A stretch of DNA of 64,000 bases. Source: Acanthornis magna (taxonomy: Eukaryota > Chordata > Aves > Passeriformes > Acanthizidae). The DNA lies in assembly GCA_036785705.1 (NCBI GenBank), contig JAWUZG010000056.1, forward strand, positions 5,395,001 through 5,459,000, given 5' to 3'. Below are positions 26,791-38,740 of the stretch, in pieces. Every line of letters starts with the position of its first letter. The stretch's first letter is position 1. The position numbers were made by a program, and so were the translations under genes. Below the pieces are notes generated by a model. It saw only the letters and a list, made by a program, of their open reading frames with translations. It did not search any database and was not told where the DNA came from.

Positions 26791-28336
26791 TCCCCACTGA
26801 ATCTTTGGCTGACTTTATCTGCTTCAGAATCGCTGATACACTTGTGATAGGCATTCAGAAACAATCTTAGTGACATTTACAACTTGGTTATGACCACAAG
26901 GGTGTCCTCTGGAAACCATGACCTAGCCCCGTCTGTCAGACAAGCAGCATGGAGCAGCAGCTGCTGAGGAAATGGAGTGGCTCCTAGCTAAGGTCACCAC
27001 ATGTGGTTTATTTTTATGCTGAAATGAAACAAGAAAGAAATTAAATCTGCTGAATAAAGGAACAAAAATTCGAAAATACAAGGACCAAAAAGAAACCTCC
27101 TAAATAGGTAGCTTCCTATTTGTGTCTCTGCTTGTACTCCTTATGGTGGTTGTTTTTTTAAACCTTTTTTCCTAAGACAACACTTCAGCTATACTTTATT
27201 TCTAAAAGAAAGAAACTATAAGGGACATTATCAGTGATAGAAGAGGATCCGTATCTCAGACATTCAGAACACGGTGCCCAAATGAGGCCCAGACACTGAA
27301 ATCTTTAAGACACCTTTATTTCCAAAGTAAATAAGATAACTACTGAAAATATAACATGAGTAAGACTCATTTCATACATGGTTGCATATCACGCAACACG
27401 ATCTGCCTAATGCACAGGACCTTAATGGTCCTCCCCATGTTAATATTGCATGTTCCTCTCAAAAAATAGAGGAATTGGAGAACTGGGTGGGTGGTTTACA
27501 CAAAAAGGAATATTCTTCCTTCTATCATCAAAATTCCTTCAAAGAATACTTGCCATCATGTTATTTTCATATACCCTCTCAGTTTCCCAAAATGCACTTG
27601 AAACCAATTACCACAGCATCCAAGTTGTATTTCTGTACCACTAGACAAACCAACTACTTATTTACCTGGAAAATGCTCCAAGTTATCCTTCACAACACCA
27701 AAGCCATCAGAAACAGAACACCTGGTATACAGGGTGAAAATGCACTAAGGGATATGCAAGCCTTTCAAATAGATAATATAATTTTCTGGACTTTAACACA
27801 AAAAAATTAGTTCTATCTAAAATTAATTGTATCTGGCCTTTCATTATTTGCCACTACAGAATATACACTTGTGCAAATTATAACCTTTGCCTTCACCTAC
27901 AGTGGGCCTATATAAAGAGGTCTTACCTTGGCTACCATGCCTGACACCACTTATTCAGAGTCTTAGCATTCAGTTATGGATTATCAACTCAGGCCACAGA
28001 GTTTTGTTCGGGATTAGAAACCCTGGGCTGATTCCCACATACAACTCACCCACACTAAATGAATACAAAATAACCACAAACACGTGCAGTTTTGATTTAA
28101 CAAGCAACTTTTGCACTTCACAAAAGCAAATTAAGGAAAATCAGAAGAGCTCTAAGGTCAGTGATATAAATTACACACAGTTTTTTCAGGGCTTTCTTCA
28201 CATTTAAGCTGTACTTCAAATAAAACTGCTTTCCTGATACCATTCCTTGCTTTTGCCTCTGTATTGTTAACGTACAGAATAAGCAGCATAAAGTTTTACT
28301 ACTGGGAAGAGTTGTAACCAATCACAGATAGAACTT

Positions 28337-28379
28337 TAGAAGCTTCCAATAGCTTCTGAAACATTACTGGAAGCTTCTA
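28337..28379. repeat. 12-bp perfect inverted repeat with 19-nt loop
   Basis: TAGAAGCTTCCA at 28337-28348 and TGGAAGCTTCTA at 28368-28379 are exact reverse complements. Each arm also contains GAAGCTTC, an inverted GAAnnTTC dyad as found in heat-shock elements. The sequence could form a short stem-loop in RNA or act as a paired factor site. Confidence 0.75.
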
Positions 28380-29894
28380 TTCATACAATCAAAGCTCAAA
28401 AAATGTATTTAACAAATATGATAGCGCCAACTGACAACATATGCTTACTGCTTAAAGAATAACATGGTTGAGAGCCTTGAAAAGACTGGAATACCAATAA
28501 AGGACAGCGTATTTTTTAAAGACACACCCCACTTTTGTGACTGAGTAATGAAGAGAAGACACAATTGGCCGGCACACAAACTCATCCCTTGGGCAAAAGC
28601 AACAGAAGGTGGTGGTGGTGGGGTTTTATATGAAATGCTATCAGAGCCTCTTTTCAAACCCATGTTTAAAGCAAGACTCAATAATACATACTGCCAAATT
28701 TCATTCTCCCTTTCTGAGAAAGGAAGGAAATCAGTTTCTGGCAATTTTGAAGGCTAATCTACTGAAGCTCACTTGAATACAGTGGATTGATACAGCCTCC
28801 AAGCAGAAACAGGAACTAATCAGTCATGCCAAAAGTTACTCTCCCCCCTTGGGAAGAGCTATTTGATGGTACATATTCTGGCTGGTGACATCAGTCTTTG
28901 GATCACAGGTGGGCTCCCAAAGCCCTTTGGAGCATTTCTACCTACTGTTACCTGCAGGGCACGTTTAACATAGAAAGGATGGAAAGAGATACTCCATGCT
29001 GAGTACACATCCCCATTTCTGCCTCTCTGGCTCCTCAGCAAGCCTTCCAATGATTAGTATACATCAGAGTGCACAGTTGGAGTGTTTAGCAAATAACTGG
29101 CAAAAAGTCTGCAAAATAGGAGCTACTGGACAAATTTATTTCCTGTTCTAAGCACCCTGTTCTGAAGAGACTGTAGATAGCTTAGGGCATTTTTCTGCTT
29201 GCAGAAAGCAAACTGATTTTGAATATGATTAGATGCCATAGCTGTAAACTCAAAATCATCTTGCTTGTTCCAACGTCTTACAAAGCTATTATAAAAGCAA
29301 GCTTTAACTTTCCCAAAGGAAGACAAAACTTCTCTTTCTGTACTGTTATAGCCCAAATAAAGTGCAATTGGGGTTAACTGTTCCCTTAAAGCATTTTGTA
29401 ATGCTGCTACTGTTCACTTTGCACAGGCCTCTCCCTGGATTTCAGTCTGACAATGCTTGTGATCAGAAAGACCAAGTCAGACACATCTACAAATGAAAGC
29501 AACAAGTATTGCCTACTAATAATATCTGTTATGAAATGCAGTAGAAAGACTACTAAATTAGCACTGCAATTTAACTGAGTAGCAAAGGTACTCTCAACAC
29601 TGAATGCTCTAACTTTGTTTTTCAGGGATTTCACTGGATTGGAGTGATGTTCTCTAATCATTCCGATAAATAAGTCCACCAATTTAAAAACTCCACAGTT
29701 GTAACATTCATTCCTACCTCTTCTGGGTAAGATGCCCCAAGCGCCCAAGCTATTTAGGCTGTACCTGTACCAGGATTTGCCAAACATAGGCATGCTAACA
29801 TAGCCAAACCAATTAAAAATCTGACATTATTTACAAAATCATAAATACTTGCACACAGGACACGTGAAAATTAACTTACATAATGTGAAAAATA

Positions 29895-29918
29895 ATTCTA
29901 GAAGATTATTCTAGAAGA
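29895..29918 (+). repeat. 13-bp tandem duplication
   Basis: ATTCTAGAAGATT is followed directly by ATTCTAGAAGA. Each copy includes the palindrome TTCTAGAA, also a heat-shock-element-like dyad. Confidence 0.7.
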
Positions 29919-32888
29919 CTTAGAAAACAGAATGGAAAAAACCCTCAACCCATACACCCACACATTCCTTACTAGGCATGTTTATCCTACCAAACCAAGA
30001 GAGAAGGCCTGACACAATGAGTCTATGCCCCATTTTACAAATAAAGTGGTAACTAACCTCCTAAAACTCAATGTCTTTAAATGACCATTAAAGTTCTGTC
30101 ATTTTGGTTAAAGTTAATTACAGAACTTACCTAAGAACAAGTCAAAAACCTTCCCCAGTTCACTGTCCCTACCCTTTTTCATTGCACTGGTTCCAGGGTC
30201 TCAGTGGGATTTAATGCTCTCCCTTTTACTTCCACTTCAAAAACACAAACCTATTCTCCCTTAGCAACTATTTTCTAGTCACACCAGGATTTGTCCATGC
30301 ATAAGCAAAACTGTACTCCTGATCCTCACTCAAGTTGTGGGGTTTTTGGATTTGTTTTTAAATAAGCACAACATCCTGTTTCCACTTCAGGGTAAAATTT
30401 GAAAAATGAATAAGACACTGTCACTACATGGCACACCATTTTGCTGTGCGTTTATTGAGTTCATACTCAACTCATTGAGTGTCCTCCCGGTACAATTTAC
30501 TATTCCCCAGCACTTCATTTGCTCAAGTCCACTAGACTAGAGAAAACCAGGTTTTTGTTTGTTTCTCCTCCCTTATCCCCAAGCCCTCTCCTGCACAAGT
30601 CCCTGGGAACAGACCAAAGTCTAAGGCTCATAGCCAAACTGCCAGATCACTAAGCACGTATTTGCATTTTAGCAATTTACAATATAGCTCAATTATTGCC
30701 TTTAAACTTAAGACATTAAAATTCCACTAAAATGAATGGTTGACTTCACAGTTTGACATGGCTGCAGACCAAAAGATTAAATTTAATGAATGCTGCTTTC
30801 AATTCCTTGAGTTTTATAGTTTGGCTGACTTTAAATAACAAATATTAATTGTTTAAAGCTCAGGAATACTGAGGTCCCTTGCAAGCTAAATTTGGCAATG
30901 AACTTATGAATCAGGCAACAGTCATCCAAATGACTAATGTGTAAATGAACGAGTGAAGCTACTGCTAAAATCCAATTTATTTTGGATTATCTGCTTCTCC
31001 AAACTAATCTGAACGTTCTAAAGACAAGCAAGAAGGGGAAAAACACAAGGAGAGGGGGGGAAGTGAGGAAAGAAAGCAAGATGCAGAGGCGGTGAGAGAC
31101 AGACGGACAGACCAGAGAGACTACATCCAGGAACACCGTGCTGAGTCACTGGCTGAAGGTTAGACAAGAGGCTTTGTACAACAGCCATATCCAGGTGTCC
31201 TAGTGAATTTAAAAGATTATGGATTATGTGATCATGTATTCTTACAGAAATACACAATCTTTAAAAATAAAAAAAAGAAAAAAAATAGTATTTTTAGCCA
31301 TTGAATCCATGTATCTGTCAATGGCTCTGAGAGAAAGGACTAGAAAGCCAAAAACCTGGCTTGGTCTACTGAAGACACAAATCAGGAAGAATGTTGCAAA
31401 AAAATTAAGGTAAGCTAAAAATAAATCCAGAGAAGAGTACTCTTCCTTTTTGCCTTGAGGTTCACTTGCACTATATTCATTGATCTTAACTGAGCATCAA
31501 TAAGCATCACATTGTCATAGGCCATGGCATAACTCCAGTTAAATCATCAGCAATCTTGCAACAAACTATCAGTGGGAACAAGGTTGTTTGCAAGCAGTGA
31601 CCAAAGCCATCTTACAATGTCTGAAGCAGATGGATGATGATGGGAGTCTCCCCCCACGTTTTGTCCGTGCTGCTGTCATTTGCCTACTACAATGCAAAAG
31701 CTAAGGGAAGACCTGTGCGCCATGCCAGGAAACAAACACCTCTCCCTCTCCATGCTCCATGCCTGCCACCTCCCAGCCCCCTGAGAACAGCCATCTCCCT
31801 TTGCTGTGCAAGAAGCTTGTACAAGACTCACTAAAGAGAGGAATGAATGCAGTTTGCTGATGGAGATCACCCAATTGCACCAGAAACAAGGAGCTTTCTA
31901 GCTCCACTTTCTAGCTTTAATTATGATTCCCTTTTCATAAGCATCAGCAAGCATTAACATTCAACTACAATATTCAAAAGACACAAGTGCAGCTTTTTGT
32001 GTTATTTGGTCACCTGCTATGGTGGGGGGGAAGGCAGGTATCACTACCCCAGATTTCACATACTATTGGGAAAAGTCAAGAGAGCTTTCACAAGCATCCT
32101 CTAAGTGCCACCATAAGTTACATGCTTTGTAACAGAGTTCTAGAACTATTCATTAGCTTCTTTTCACATATCAAGTTGAAATACATGAAAACTGTGTGTG
32201 CAGGAATGGGGAACAATTGAAAACACAGTTTATGTATTTATTTTTCAATTTTATTTTGAATGTTATTTATTTTTTAATAAACATCATTTTCTCCAGCTCT
32301 AAATCCACTTCCAAGAAGTTAAGTTACTGAGTGACAAATCTGATTTTAAACAGCTAAACCCAATAGCCAATTACACCTCTCTAAACTCCTGTGAGACAAA
32401 TATCAACATGATATGCAGTGGGACAATTCCCTGGCCACACGGAAAACTAATTTTTGAACAGATTCCAATGCTAATTTCAATGTGGTAGGTAGTTGCAATA
32501 TAAAACCACAAGCAAAAGATCCACTCCTCCAATATAGCTGAAATGAAAAATTCATATGATGAAAACCAGATTTTTCTAGCTCTTATCTAAGCTATAAACC
32601 AGGAAATAAAATAAAACAACTATAGCAAAGACTAACAACAACTGCTTAAAGAAAGCACTTGAAAACCTAACTAAAGCATTCAGAATTCAAAAAACAGAAT
32701 TTGCTTTGAAAAGTGCTGCTCATAAATCAAATTAAAAAGTATGCTGCATTTACAAGTGTCCTGAGCACTGCATATGGAATATTTAATTTGGGCTTTAATT
32801 CCACAGTGAATCATCTGCTTACTTGTGGAATATATCAGGAAAAGCAAATAACCAGCAGCAGAACCACCAAGCAACCTCCCTCCCCGCC

Positions 32889-32918
32889 AAAAAAAAATAT
32901 AAAAAAAAAAAAAAAAAA
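32889..32918 (+). repeat. A-rich low-complexity tract
   Basis: The tract is an almost pure A run of about 30 nt with one TAT interruption. No retroposon body was recognised next to it. Confidence 0.85.
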
Positions 32919-33480
32919 TCAGAGGACAAAAAGGACACAAATACAACAGACTTGGTAACACTTACTGTATTTCTGTGTCCCTCTTGTCTTGTTTTGCTAT
33001 TTAACAGCTTCCCTTCTTGTTATGTACCTGAGATTAAGAGGTATAAAATACTATTTCAAAACCTGCTATCTCATTACTATTTTTTGACTTCTTTGCAAAT
33101 TAAAAGTACTACTTGGGGTAGAAGGGAGAATAGCTTGGGCATAAAGTATTTCAGGTTCCAATTCATGTCTGAGTATTTTACATACAGTAGAGGGAACAAC
33201 CTGTTGCCCGACGCCACAAAACCATCTAAATCCTGCAGTGCTATCTTGACCAGTTCCACTCTGGCTTCAATTAAATACATAGCAGAGTTATGTAAAGGAA
33301 CAGGAGGATAAACTGCATCCTCAGTACTGAAGCTAGATTCATGCTAAATCAGGTCAAAATGTACAATCACAGCTTTTAGTGCAACGTACGTGTTGCAAGT
33401 TATTTGAAACACTCGCAGTTCAGATTTTGGAAGAAAAATGCCTCAGCTAATTTATGCTAAATTTTTAACAGTTACGATTA

Positions 33481-33497
33481 TTGTGTGTGTATATATA
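33481..33497 (+). repeat. short (GT)n(AT)n microsatellite
   Basis: A few GT dinucleotides pass directly into ATATATA. Confidence 0.7.
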
Positions 33498-34275
33498 AAA
33501 AGGAAATCCATCAAGGAAATGTCTTATGAAAAACATTTCAGATATGCTCGATTTGGAGACAGCAATCTAAACAGACCAAAAACTGACTTCTCCTTTATTG
33601 CAAAGACATGTTACAACAAAACCAAAACAACGAAAGAAAACCTCTCAGAGCATTATTCTTGATGAAACAGCAATCATTAGCCACACCACAACAACAACCA
33701 TAACAGAAAAATTGTTTAATTACAATACAACGCTTACTCCAAAAAAAAGTGATTATACCAATTTGTTGCTACGTTATGAGTATAAATTACTCCCAAATAC
33801 AGCAGGAAAGCTGAAAAGTTCAGTATCATCTCACAACAGGAAGACAAAACTTTCACATGCTATAGGGCAATATACTATTTGTGCAGGAAACATGGTACTC
33901 AAGTCAAGTACCTCAGAATTTGCTTCAAAGGGCTCAGTAGAGGAAGACTTTCAAAAAGCTTTACCATCCTCTGCAAAACACTAAGAGCTCCTCTTCCAGT
34001 GCAAGGGATTATGAGCACATGCAAAAATATCTGTAGCTCTATATCACTCAGATAAGGGAGAAACTTGCATACATCAACCGAAGATATTCACTGAAAACCC
34101 ACCACTGCTGCAAGCAGAAAGGTAAAAACAAGACTGGAGACAAGGAGGAAAAAGAAGCCCCACAAGAGACAAACCTGGTACACAGTATTGCATATGGACT
34201 TCAGTACAACCATTCAAGAATAACGGAGGCCAGCAGCACTTCACAGAATTCCACTGAGCTGCTAACTACCATTCC

Positions 34276-34325
34276 TGAATTATTCCTATAAACAATAAAG
34301 TGAATTATTCCTATAAACAATAAAG
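34276..34325 (+). repeat. perfect 25-bp tandem duplication
   Basis: A 25-bp unit starting TGAATTATTCCTATAAACAA and ending TAAAG occurs twice with no difference, at 34276-34300 and 34301-34325. Perfect identity suggests a recent event. Each copy contains an AATAAA hexamer on the plus strand. Confidence 0.92.
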
Positions 34326-36084
34326 CTTTCTGACTTTTTCTTCACCCCCTCCAGGTATCTTTTAAAATTACTTATTTTTCTAACAGTTGGCCCATGCAAG
34401 AGAGATTTTGCTCACAGAAGTCACTAATGCCTCAGTTTGTACTTTTCACAAATTTAAGACTGTCACAGCCAATGCAAACACAAATACCCACTGCTCTTTC
34501 AGGGTCAGAGCACTATTTACCATTAGGCAAGGGAAAGACAAGGCTCCTATATGAGGTTTTCTTAAGCCTGCTGTGATTCCTAGCCTTGAATGTTACTTCA
34601 AAACACTATCGAAATAAGAATGGTTTCGCTTTCAGTAAGGTATTACCAGAGACTCTTAAAATAAAACAAACTGCTATTACATATGAGAGAAGGTTCTTGT
34701 CTGAATTAATTATTGATGAAGAGGTTAAAATACACGACAAACACCCCACCCCAAGCACAGGAACATACGTCTACTTGTCACAGTGAAAAAAAATTACCAA
34801 TGTGTTTTCCCCACTTCCCAAAAAAACTGCACCCATATCAACATTCTTCAACAATTCCATGAATAAATCAAAAAGAGTGGGTAAACAAAGATAGTAAAGT
34901 TTACTGATAATAAAACAAAATTTAAAATAATCCTAACTAAATGTTAGTGCAGAGTTGTAAACCAAGTCTCCATGAAATTGGTAATAAAAGAGCAGATAAA
35001 ATTTGGTGTAAATAAATACAAAATGAATATGTTCAAAAATAACTTAATGTCATAACAATGTGGTAACTATGGTGCAATGTAAGAGAAAATGTTTTTCTAC
35101 ACAGTTTTTAAACCGTGTATCACTTCACAGCTCAGTGACAAAAATACATGACTTAGTAATGAGTAAGAAAGGAACAGAGAATGAATCTACCATTATGTGA
35201 GGCAGAAATTAATGGTATACCCTCCTCTTGCCTAGTGCACGCAGCCACAGTCACCCTAACGCTGAAGTTGTACAGAAGCAGAGAGATTCACGGAACGGCG
35301 CCAAGAACTAACCCCGGGGTAGGAGCAGTTACTATACAAGCAGATACCAATGGATTGCAATTCTTCAGCTTGGTTGAGGAGAACATTGAAGTGGTATGTA
35401 AAATAAAGGTGGGGGAAAGAATAAAAATTACGAAGTACATGTGTAACAACCAATCATTACTATTTGGAACACAGGAACATGGTGGAAATCAGTTACATCA
35501 CTGGTCAGCACACAAGACAAAAAAAAATCATGTTTTAGCACAAAATCCTTGTAATTGTCGCCAAAACTGTAACCAAAGTCAGAAAAATTCACAAATAGCA
35601 GAGAGCAAGCCCACCAACAGCTGTAAGAACCATGTCCAAAATGTTGTCCAGGAAATCTAAGCCAAGAGCTAGGGTTTTGCTAGGAGAGTACACTGCAAAG
35701 GTGGTAAAATATTTGCCCTATACTTACACTCTTTCCTTATGCATCATTGGTGGCCACAATCAAACCATTTATACTGACCTGAACAGACCTTTGGGCAGGA
35801 GATGAGAAAGAAAAATGTCCTTTAGCCAGTATTCCACAATCTTCTTTCATTAGCCTTTAACAGGTATGCACTAAACTATCACCAAATTCAAATACTATTT
35901 AATTGAAAACTTCTTATTTTTCTGTGCCTTTGGAAATTCCAGCCAATAGTGAGCCAACACTTCAAATTCTTAATAATTTTGTCACTATATTATGACCTTT
36001 GAAGGAAAACTCCAGTAGTATGCTGCACATGGATTAAAAAAAAACAAAAAAAACAACACACAATATAAAAGGAGTAAGTGGTAC

Positions 36085-36153
36085 CTCTTGAGATTTCAAC
36101 TTTTCTATGTCTGTGGAGAGGTCTGAGCTTTTTCCATGAAGACTGCCATTTTC
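36085..36153 (-). CDS. TCF12: candidate 69-nt in-frame cassette exon of TCF12
   Basis: On the minus strand, a pyrimidine-rich tract ending CTTGTCTGTTTACAG runs directly into an open 69-nt segment, which is followed by GAG|GTACCACTT. The segment holds exactly 23 codons in phase 0-0. The peptide begins ENGSLHGKSS and ends DIEKLKSQE, is hydrophilic, and has a lysine/glutamate-rich C-terminal half that could form a short helix. The upstream canonical exon ends in phase 0 and the downstream one starts in phase 0, so inclusion would add 23 residues without a frameshift or stop, and skipping gives the standard protein. The donor is weaker than those of the neighbouring exons (GTACCA against GTAAGA/GTAAGT), as is common for alternative exons. 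I do not recognise the peptide in canonical TCF12, TCF4 or TCF3. It is not the known 24-residue alternative segment of TCF12, which lies much further downstream. It could be an already annotated minor isoform exon, a lineage-specific exon, or a coincidental open stretch. Confidence 0.65.
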
Positions 36154-37544
36154 CTGTAAACAGACAAGCAAGAAGTAAGAAAAATTAGGACAAGAATAAC
36201 ATTCTATATTGAAATAATGGGGAAAAGCATAGGATTAGAAAGTTGAACATGTAAGACAATTACAACTTCCTTGAACTCGGTGTTAATCAAGACAAGCAAT
36301 AACCTAGGAACGTAAAAGGCAGTGTCTCATTTGCCCTGCCTTCCGAGAAACCGATCTGTACTCTTACAATACAGACCCACACGCTCATTTTAGCTCTTTC
36401 TCAGAGACATCTGGTCTAGCAGCACATGTAGGAGTAGACAGAAGTTATCGTTATTCAAAATCCTGAATCAGTAATGTGCCTCATTAGTTGAAAGAAAACC
36501 AAAAACTAAAGACCATACATCAGAGCCAAAATTTATGCATGTAAGCTTGACTTAAATTGGTAAATGAAGTCCAGTGCTTTTTCAGTGAATTCAGAAGAGA
36601 AATTCCTGTGTTCTTTTTTTTACAGAAGATCCCAGCCACAGGACAAATTAACTTGTGGCCCTTAATCTTTACCAATTCTATATACACAGAATATATATTT
36701 CCAGTGTTCACTTTTCTGGGGAGAACACAGGAATGAAGTTTTCCTGTGGAAAAAAAAAATTACTTTTCTTTAAAAGAAAACTCTTGTCACCTAAATGACA
36801 TTCCAGATTAACATTCTTTATTGCCTCCCACAAATATAATTTAAAAAAAAAAAAAAAAAGACTAACACACAAGGCTTACTGACCTTAATAAAATCAGAAC
36901 ATCAGGTATGCTGTGTATATCTAGTTCAGGTACTAAACTCATTGTCCTTTCAGGGAGTAAATATTCATAAACAGAAAACAGAGTAGATGAAAGGGAATGT
37001 GAGTTTGTAGGTAGAAGCTTGCTTTTGACCGTTGATTTGAGTTTCAAAAGGGTCATGTTATTTTAGGATATTAGACACTATCAAGAGCCTTCAGCTCACT
37101 AAGTGGGATGGATGAAGCTGGAACAAAAACAGGAGGAAGATACTTAAAAAGAAAAGCCTCTCTTGAGCATCATGACACAGCACATACTATAGCTAGTTGA
37201 TGTTAACAGGGAGGCAGGCATTCCCTACACTCTGCCCATAAATCTGCTCCTAAGTAACATGATATCTACTTTCATTTTCTGACTACATGCTAAATAAAAT
37301 ACATGCTCATCATTCAAGCATACAGTTGCGTATGGTTTATTTTCATGAATTCTTAACCTATATGTTTTTTAGTCTTAGACATCTAAATTGCTACTGTAGC
37401 CCATCAAAGTCATTAAACTCTCTAAAATATGCTAATCTGTATATTTAAAAAAGTTGTCCTTCAAAAACTTTGCCAAATCATCTGCTGATTTATGCTGTAC
37501 ATTCCCATAAACTCTCATGATGAATTACTACGTGCTTCTCTTAC
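36154..37544 (-). other. TCF12: TCF12 intron between GMDERTG exon and candidate cassette
   Basis: This is a short intron interval of about 1.4 kb. It starts with the strong donor of the upstream exon and ends with the pyrimidine-rich acceptor tract of the candidate cassette. It is AT-rich and includes an A17 tract at 36843-36859. No other feature could be recognised. Confidence 0.7.
36843..36859 (+). repeat. A17 homopolymer
   Basis: This is a pure A tract (T tract in the sense of TCF12 transcription), inside the short intron next to the candidate cassette exon but about 700 nt from its acceptor. Confidence 0.85.
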
Positions 37545-37618
37545 CCTTGAAGATTCATATGAAGGACTTGGCTGACCGCTTGTTCCCCAGGATGTGGCAC
37601 CTGTTCGCTCATCCATAC
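37545..37618 (-). CDS. TCF12: TCF12 coding exon ([12 protein letters not shown]... segment)
   Basis: This 74-nt internal exon encodes the second and third bases of a split Gly codon and then 24 codons, beginning [10 protein letters not shown] and ending PSPSYESSR. Human TCF12 reads G-IDERGGTTSW...PSPSYDSSR at about residues 50-74, so the match is near-identical with conservative changes (I/M, G/T, T/A, D/E). On the minus strand the acceptor is a pyrimidine-rich tract ending TTGCTAG just before 37618, and the donor is AGG|GTAAGAG at 37545. It enters in phase 1 and leaves in phase 0. The segment is Ser/Gly/Pro-rich, intrinsically disordered linker between the N-terminal AD1 activation domain and the central region. 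It is the more 5' of the two canonical exons seen, about 12.1 kb from the next. TCF4 and TCF3 are excluded because their residues here differ clearly. Identification is by recall of the family, not by a search. Confidence 0.95.
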
Positions 37619-37695
37619 CTAGCAATAAAAAGAAAAATACAGACCTATAAGAAACGAGAGCAAAAACAATGTACTCTGATGCAATCTGAAAAAAT

Positions 37696-37752
37696 ATTCA
37701 TCCACTTCCATACACTTAAAGCAAATTCATCTGCTTTCATATACTTAAAGCA
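37696..37752 (+). repeat. imperfect 28-bp direct repeat
   Basis: ATTCATCCACTTCCATACAC and ATTCATCTGCTTTCATATAC, each followed by TTAAAGCA, are spaced 29 bp apart. It starts about 80 bp upstream (in the sense of transcription) of the GMDERTG exon acceptor and may slightly affect the branch-point region. Confidence 0.7.
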
Positions 37753-38698
37753 GTGTTTCTAAAAGCAAAACTTCAGATGAACAGTTTCCTTATTAATTAA
37801 GCTGGCTACAGAGGAACCTGTTCATTTGGACACCTGCAGCTGCTGAAAACAAGAGCATAAAAAGCCAAGAAGATTTGCCAATCTGCAGAGTCTGCCCTAC
37901 CCAATCCGTAAGAAATTAGCATGAGTAACAAAACAAGCACAGCGATGTGAACATCATGGCTTTTTGAACAGCCCGATTTATCTGCATCTCAAGCAAGCAC
38001 TGAATATTGCAGCACATACTGTGAAACACATACTTGTTATCTACTCTTCGCTCTTGTGTCTTGCTTAAGTATTGTAAAATGTGCAAAATTATTTCCCCTA
38101 CTTGGCCTTTATGTGACACACGAGATATTTTAGCATAATGGGGAAAAAAGGCAAGACAGACTGGTTATATTTCAGTGGCTTAAAAAACCCACAGAGAATC
38201 ATGGTCTCTGCCCAAGTAAAACAGTAATATTTTTTACACTCTGTAACGGTTCTTTTAGAATCAGTTCCTTTTATGCAAATCCAGGTTACAGCTCACAAGA
38301 GAAAGAGGAAGGAAAAGATAGGGAGATCTTTAAACACTGTATCAGAATATACATCCCAAGTATTACCAATTTCTATCCCAATTTAATTGGTCAAACCATC
38401 TTTAAGCCACATTCCCAAACAGCTAAATTGCAAAAGCACCTGAATTCCTAGAGCCAATTCCTTCATATAGGATAAGGCTACTATTCTAACAATTAGGTTC
38501 CTGATTATCTGCTTCACAAGATTATTTTTTTGGAACGCTTCCATCCTTAAACTGCAGTCTTCCAAGCACTTTGGCCTACAAAATGCAACTCATTACTTCC
38601 CTGTCACATGAACTTTTCTCATAAAGAGCTTTGATATATAGCATAAATTCTTTATGTGATACATACTATAAACTATTTATGAAGTTTTATAATGTTAT

Positions 38699-38740
38699 AA
38701 TTTATAAATAAGAACTAAGTGTCCCAATTTATAAATAAGA
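38699..38740 (+). repeat. 15-bp direct repeat
   Basis: AATTTATAAATAAGA occurs at 38699-38713 and again at 38726-38740. Confidence 0.75.

Larger units (their letters stand above)
25488..36084 (-). other. TCF12: TCF12 intron between candidate cassette and GFADSPHY exon
   Basis: This is intron sequence on the minus strand, running from the candidate cassette donor at 36085 to the canonical acceptor before 25487. If the cassette is skipped, the intron is continuous from 37544 to 25488. It contains a possible conserved block near 26.46-26.78 kb, the inverted repeat at 28.34 kb, A-tracts at 32.89 kb, a GT/AT microsatellite at 33.48 kb and a 25-bp tandem duplication at 34.28 kb. I saw no other recognisable exon. 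Confidence 0.8.

Noticed and set aside
32823..33311. Open frame of 162 codons on the plus strand
   Set aside because: It reads through an A-tract that yields a poly-lysine run, and the remainder matches nothing. It is a chance frame.
35181..35660. Open frame of 159 codons on the plus strand, considered as a possible retroviral or novel protein
   Set aside because: No recognisable motif or domain, no LTRs or neighbouring viral genes, and an Asn/Gln/Lys-rich end typical of A-rich DNA.
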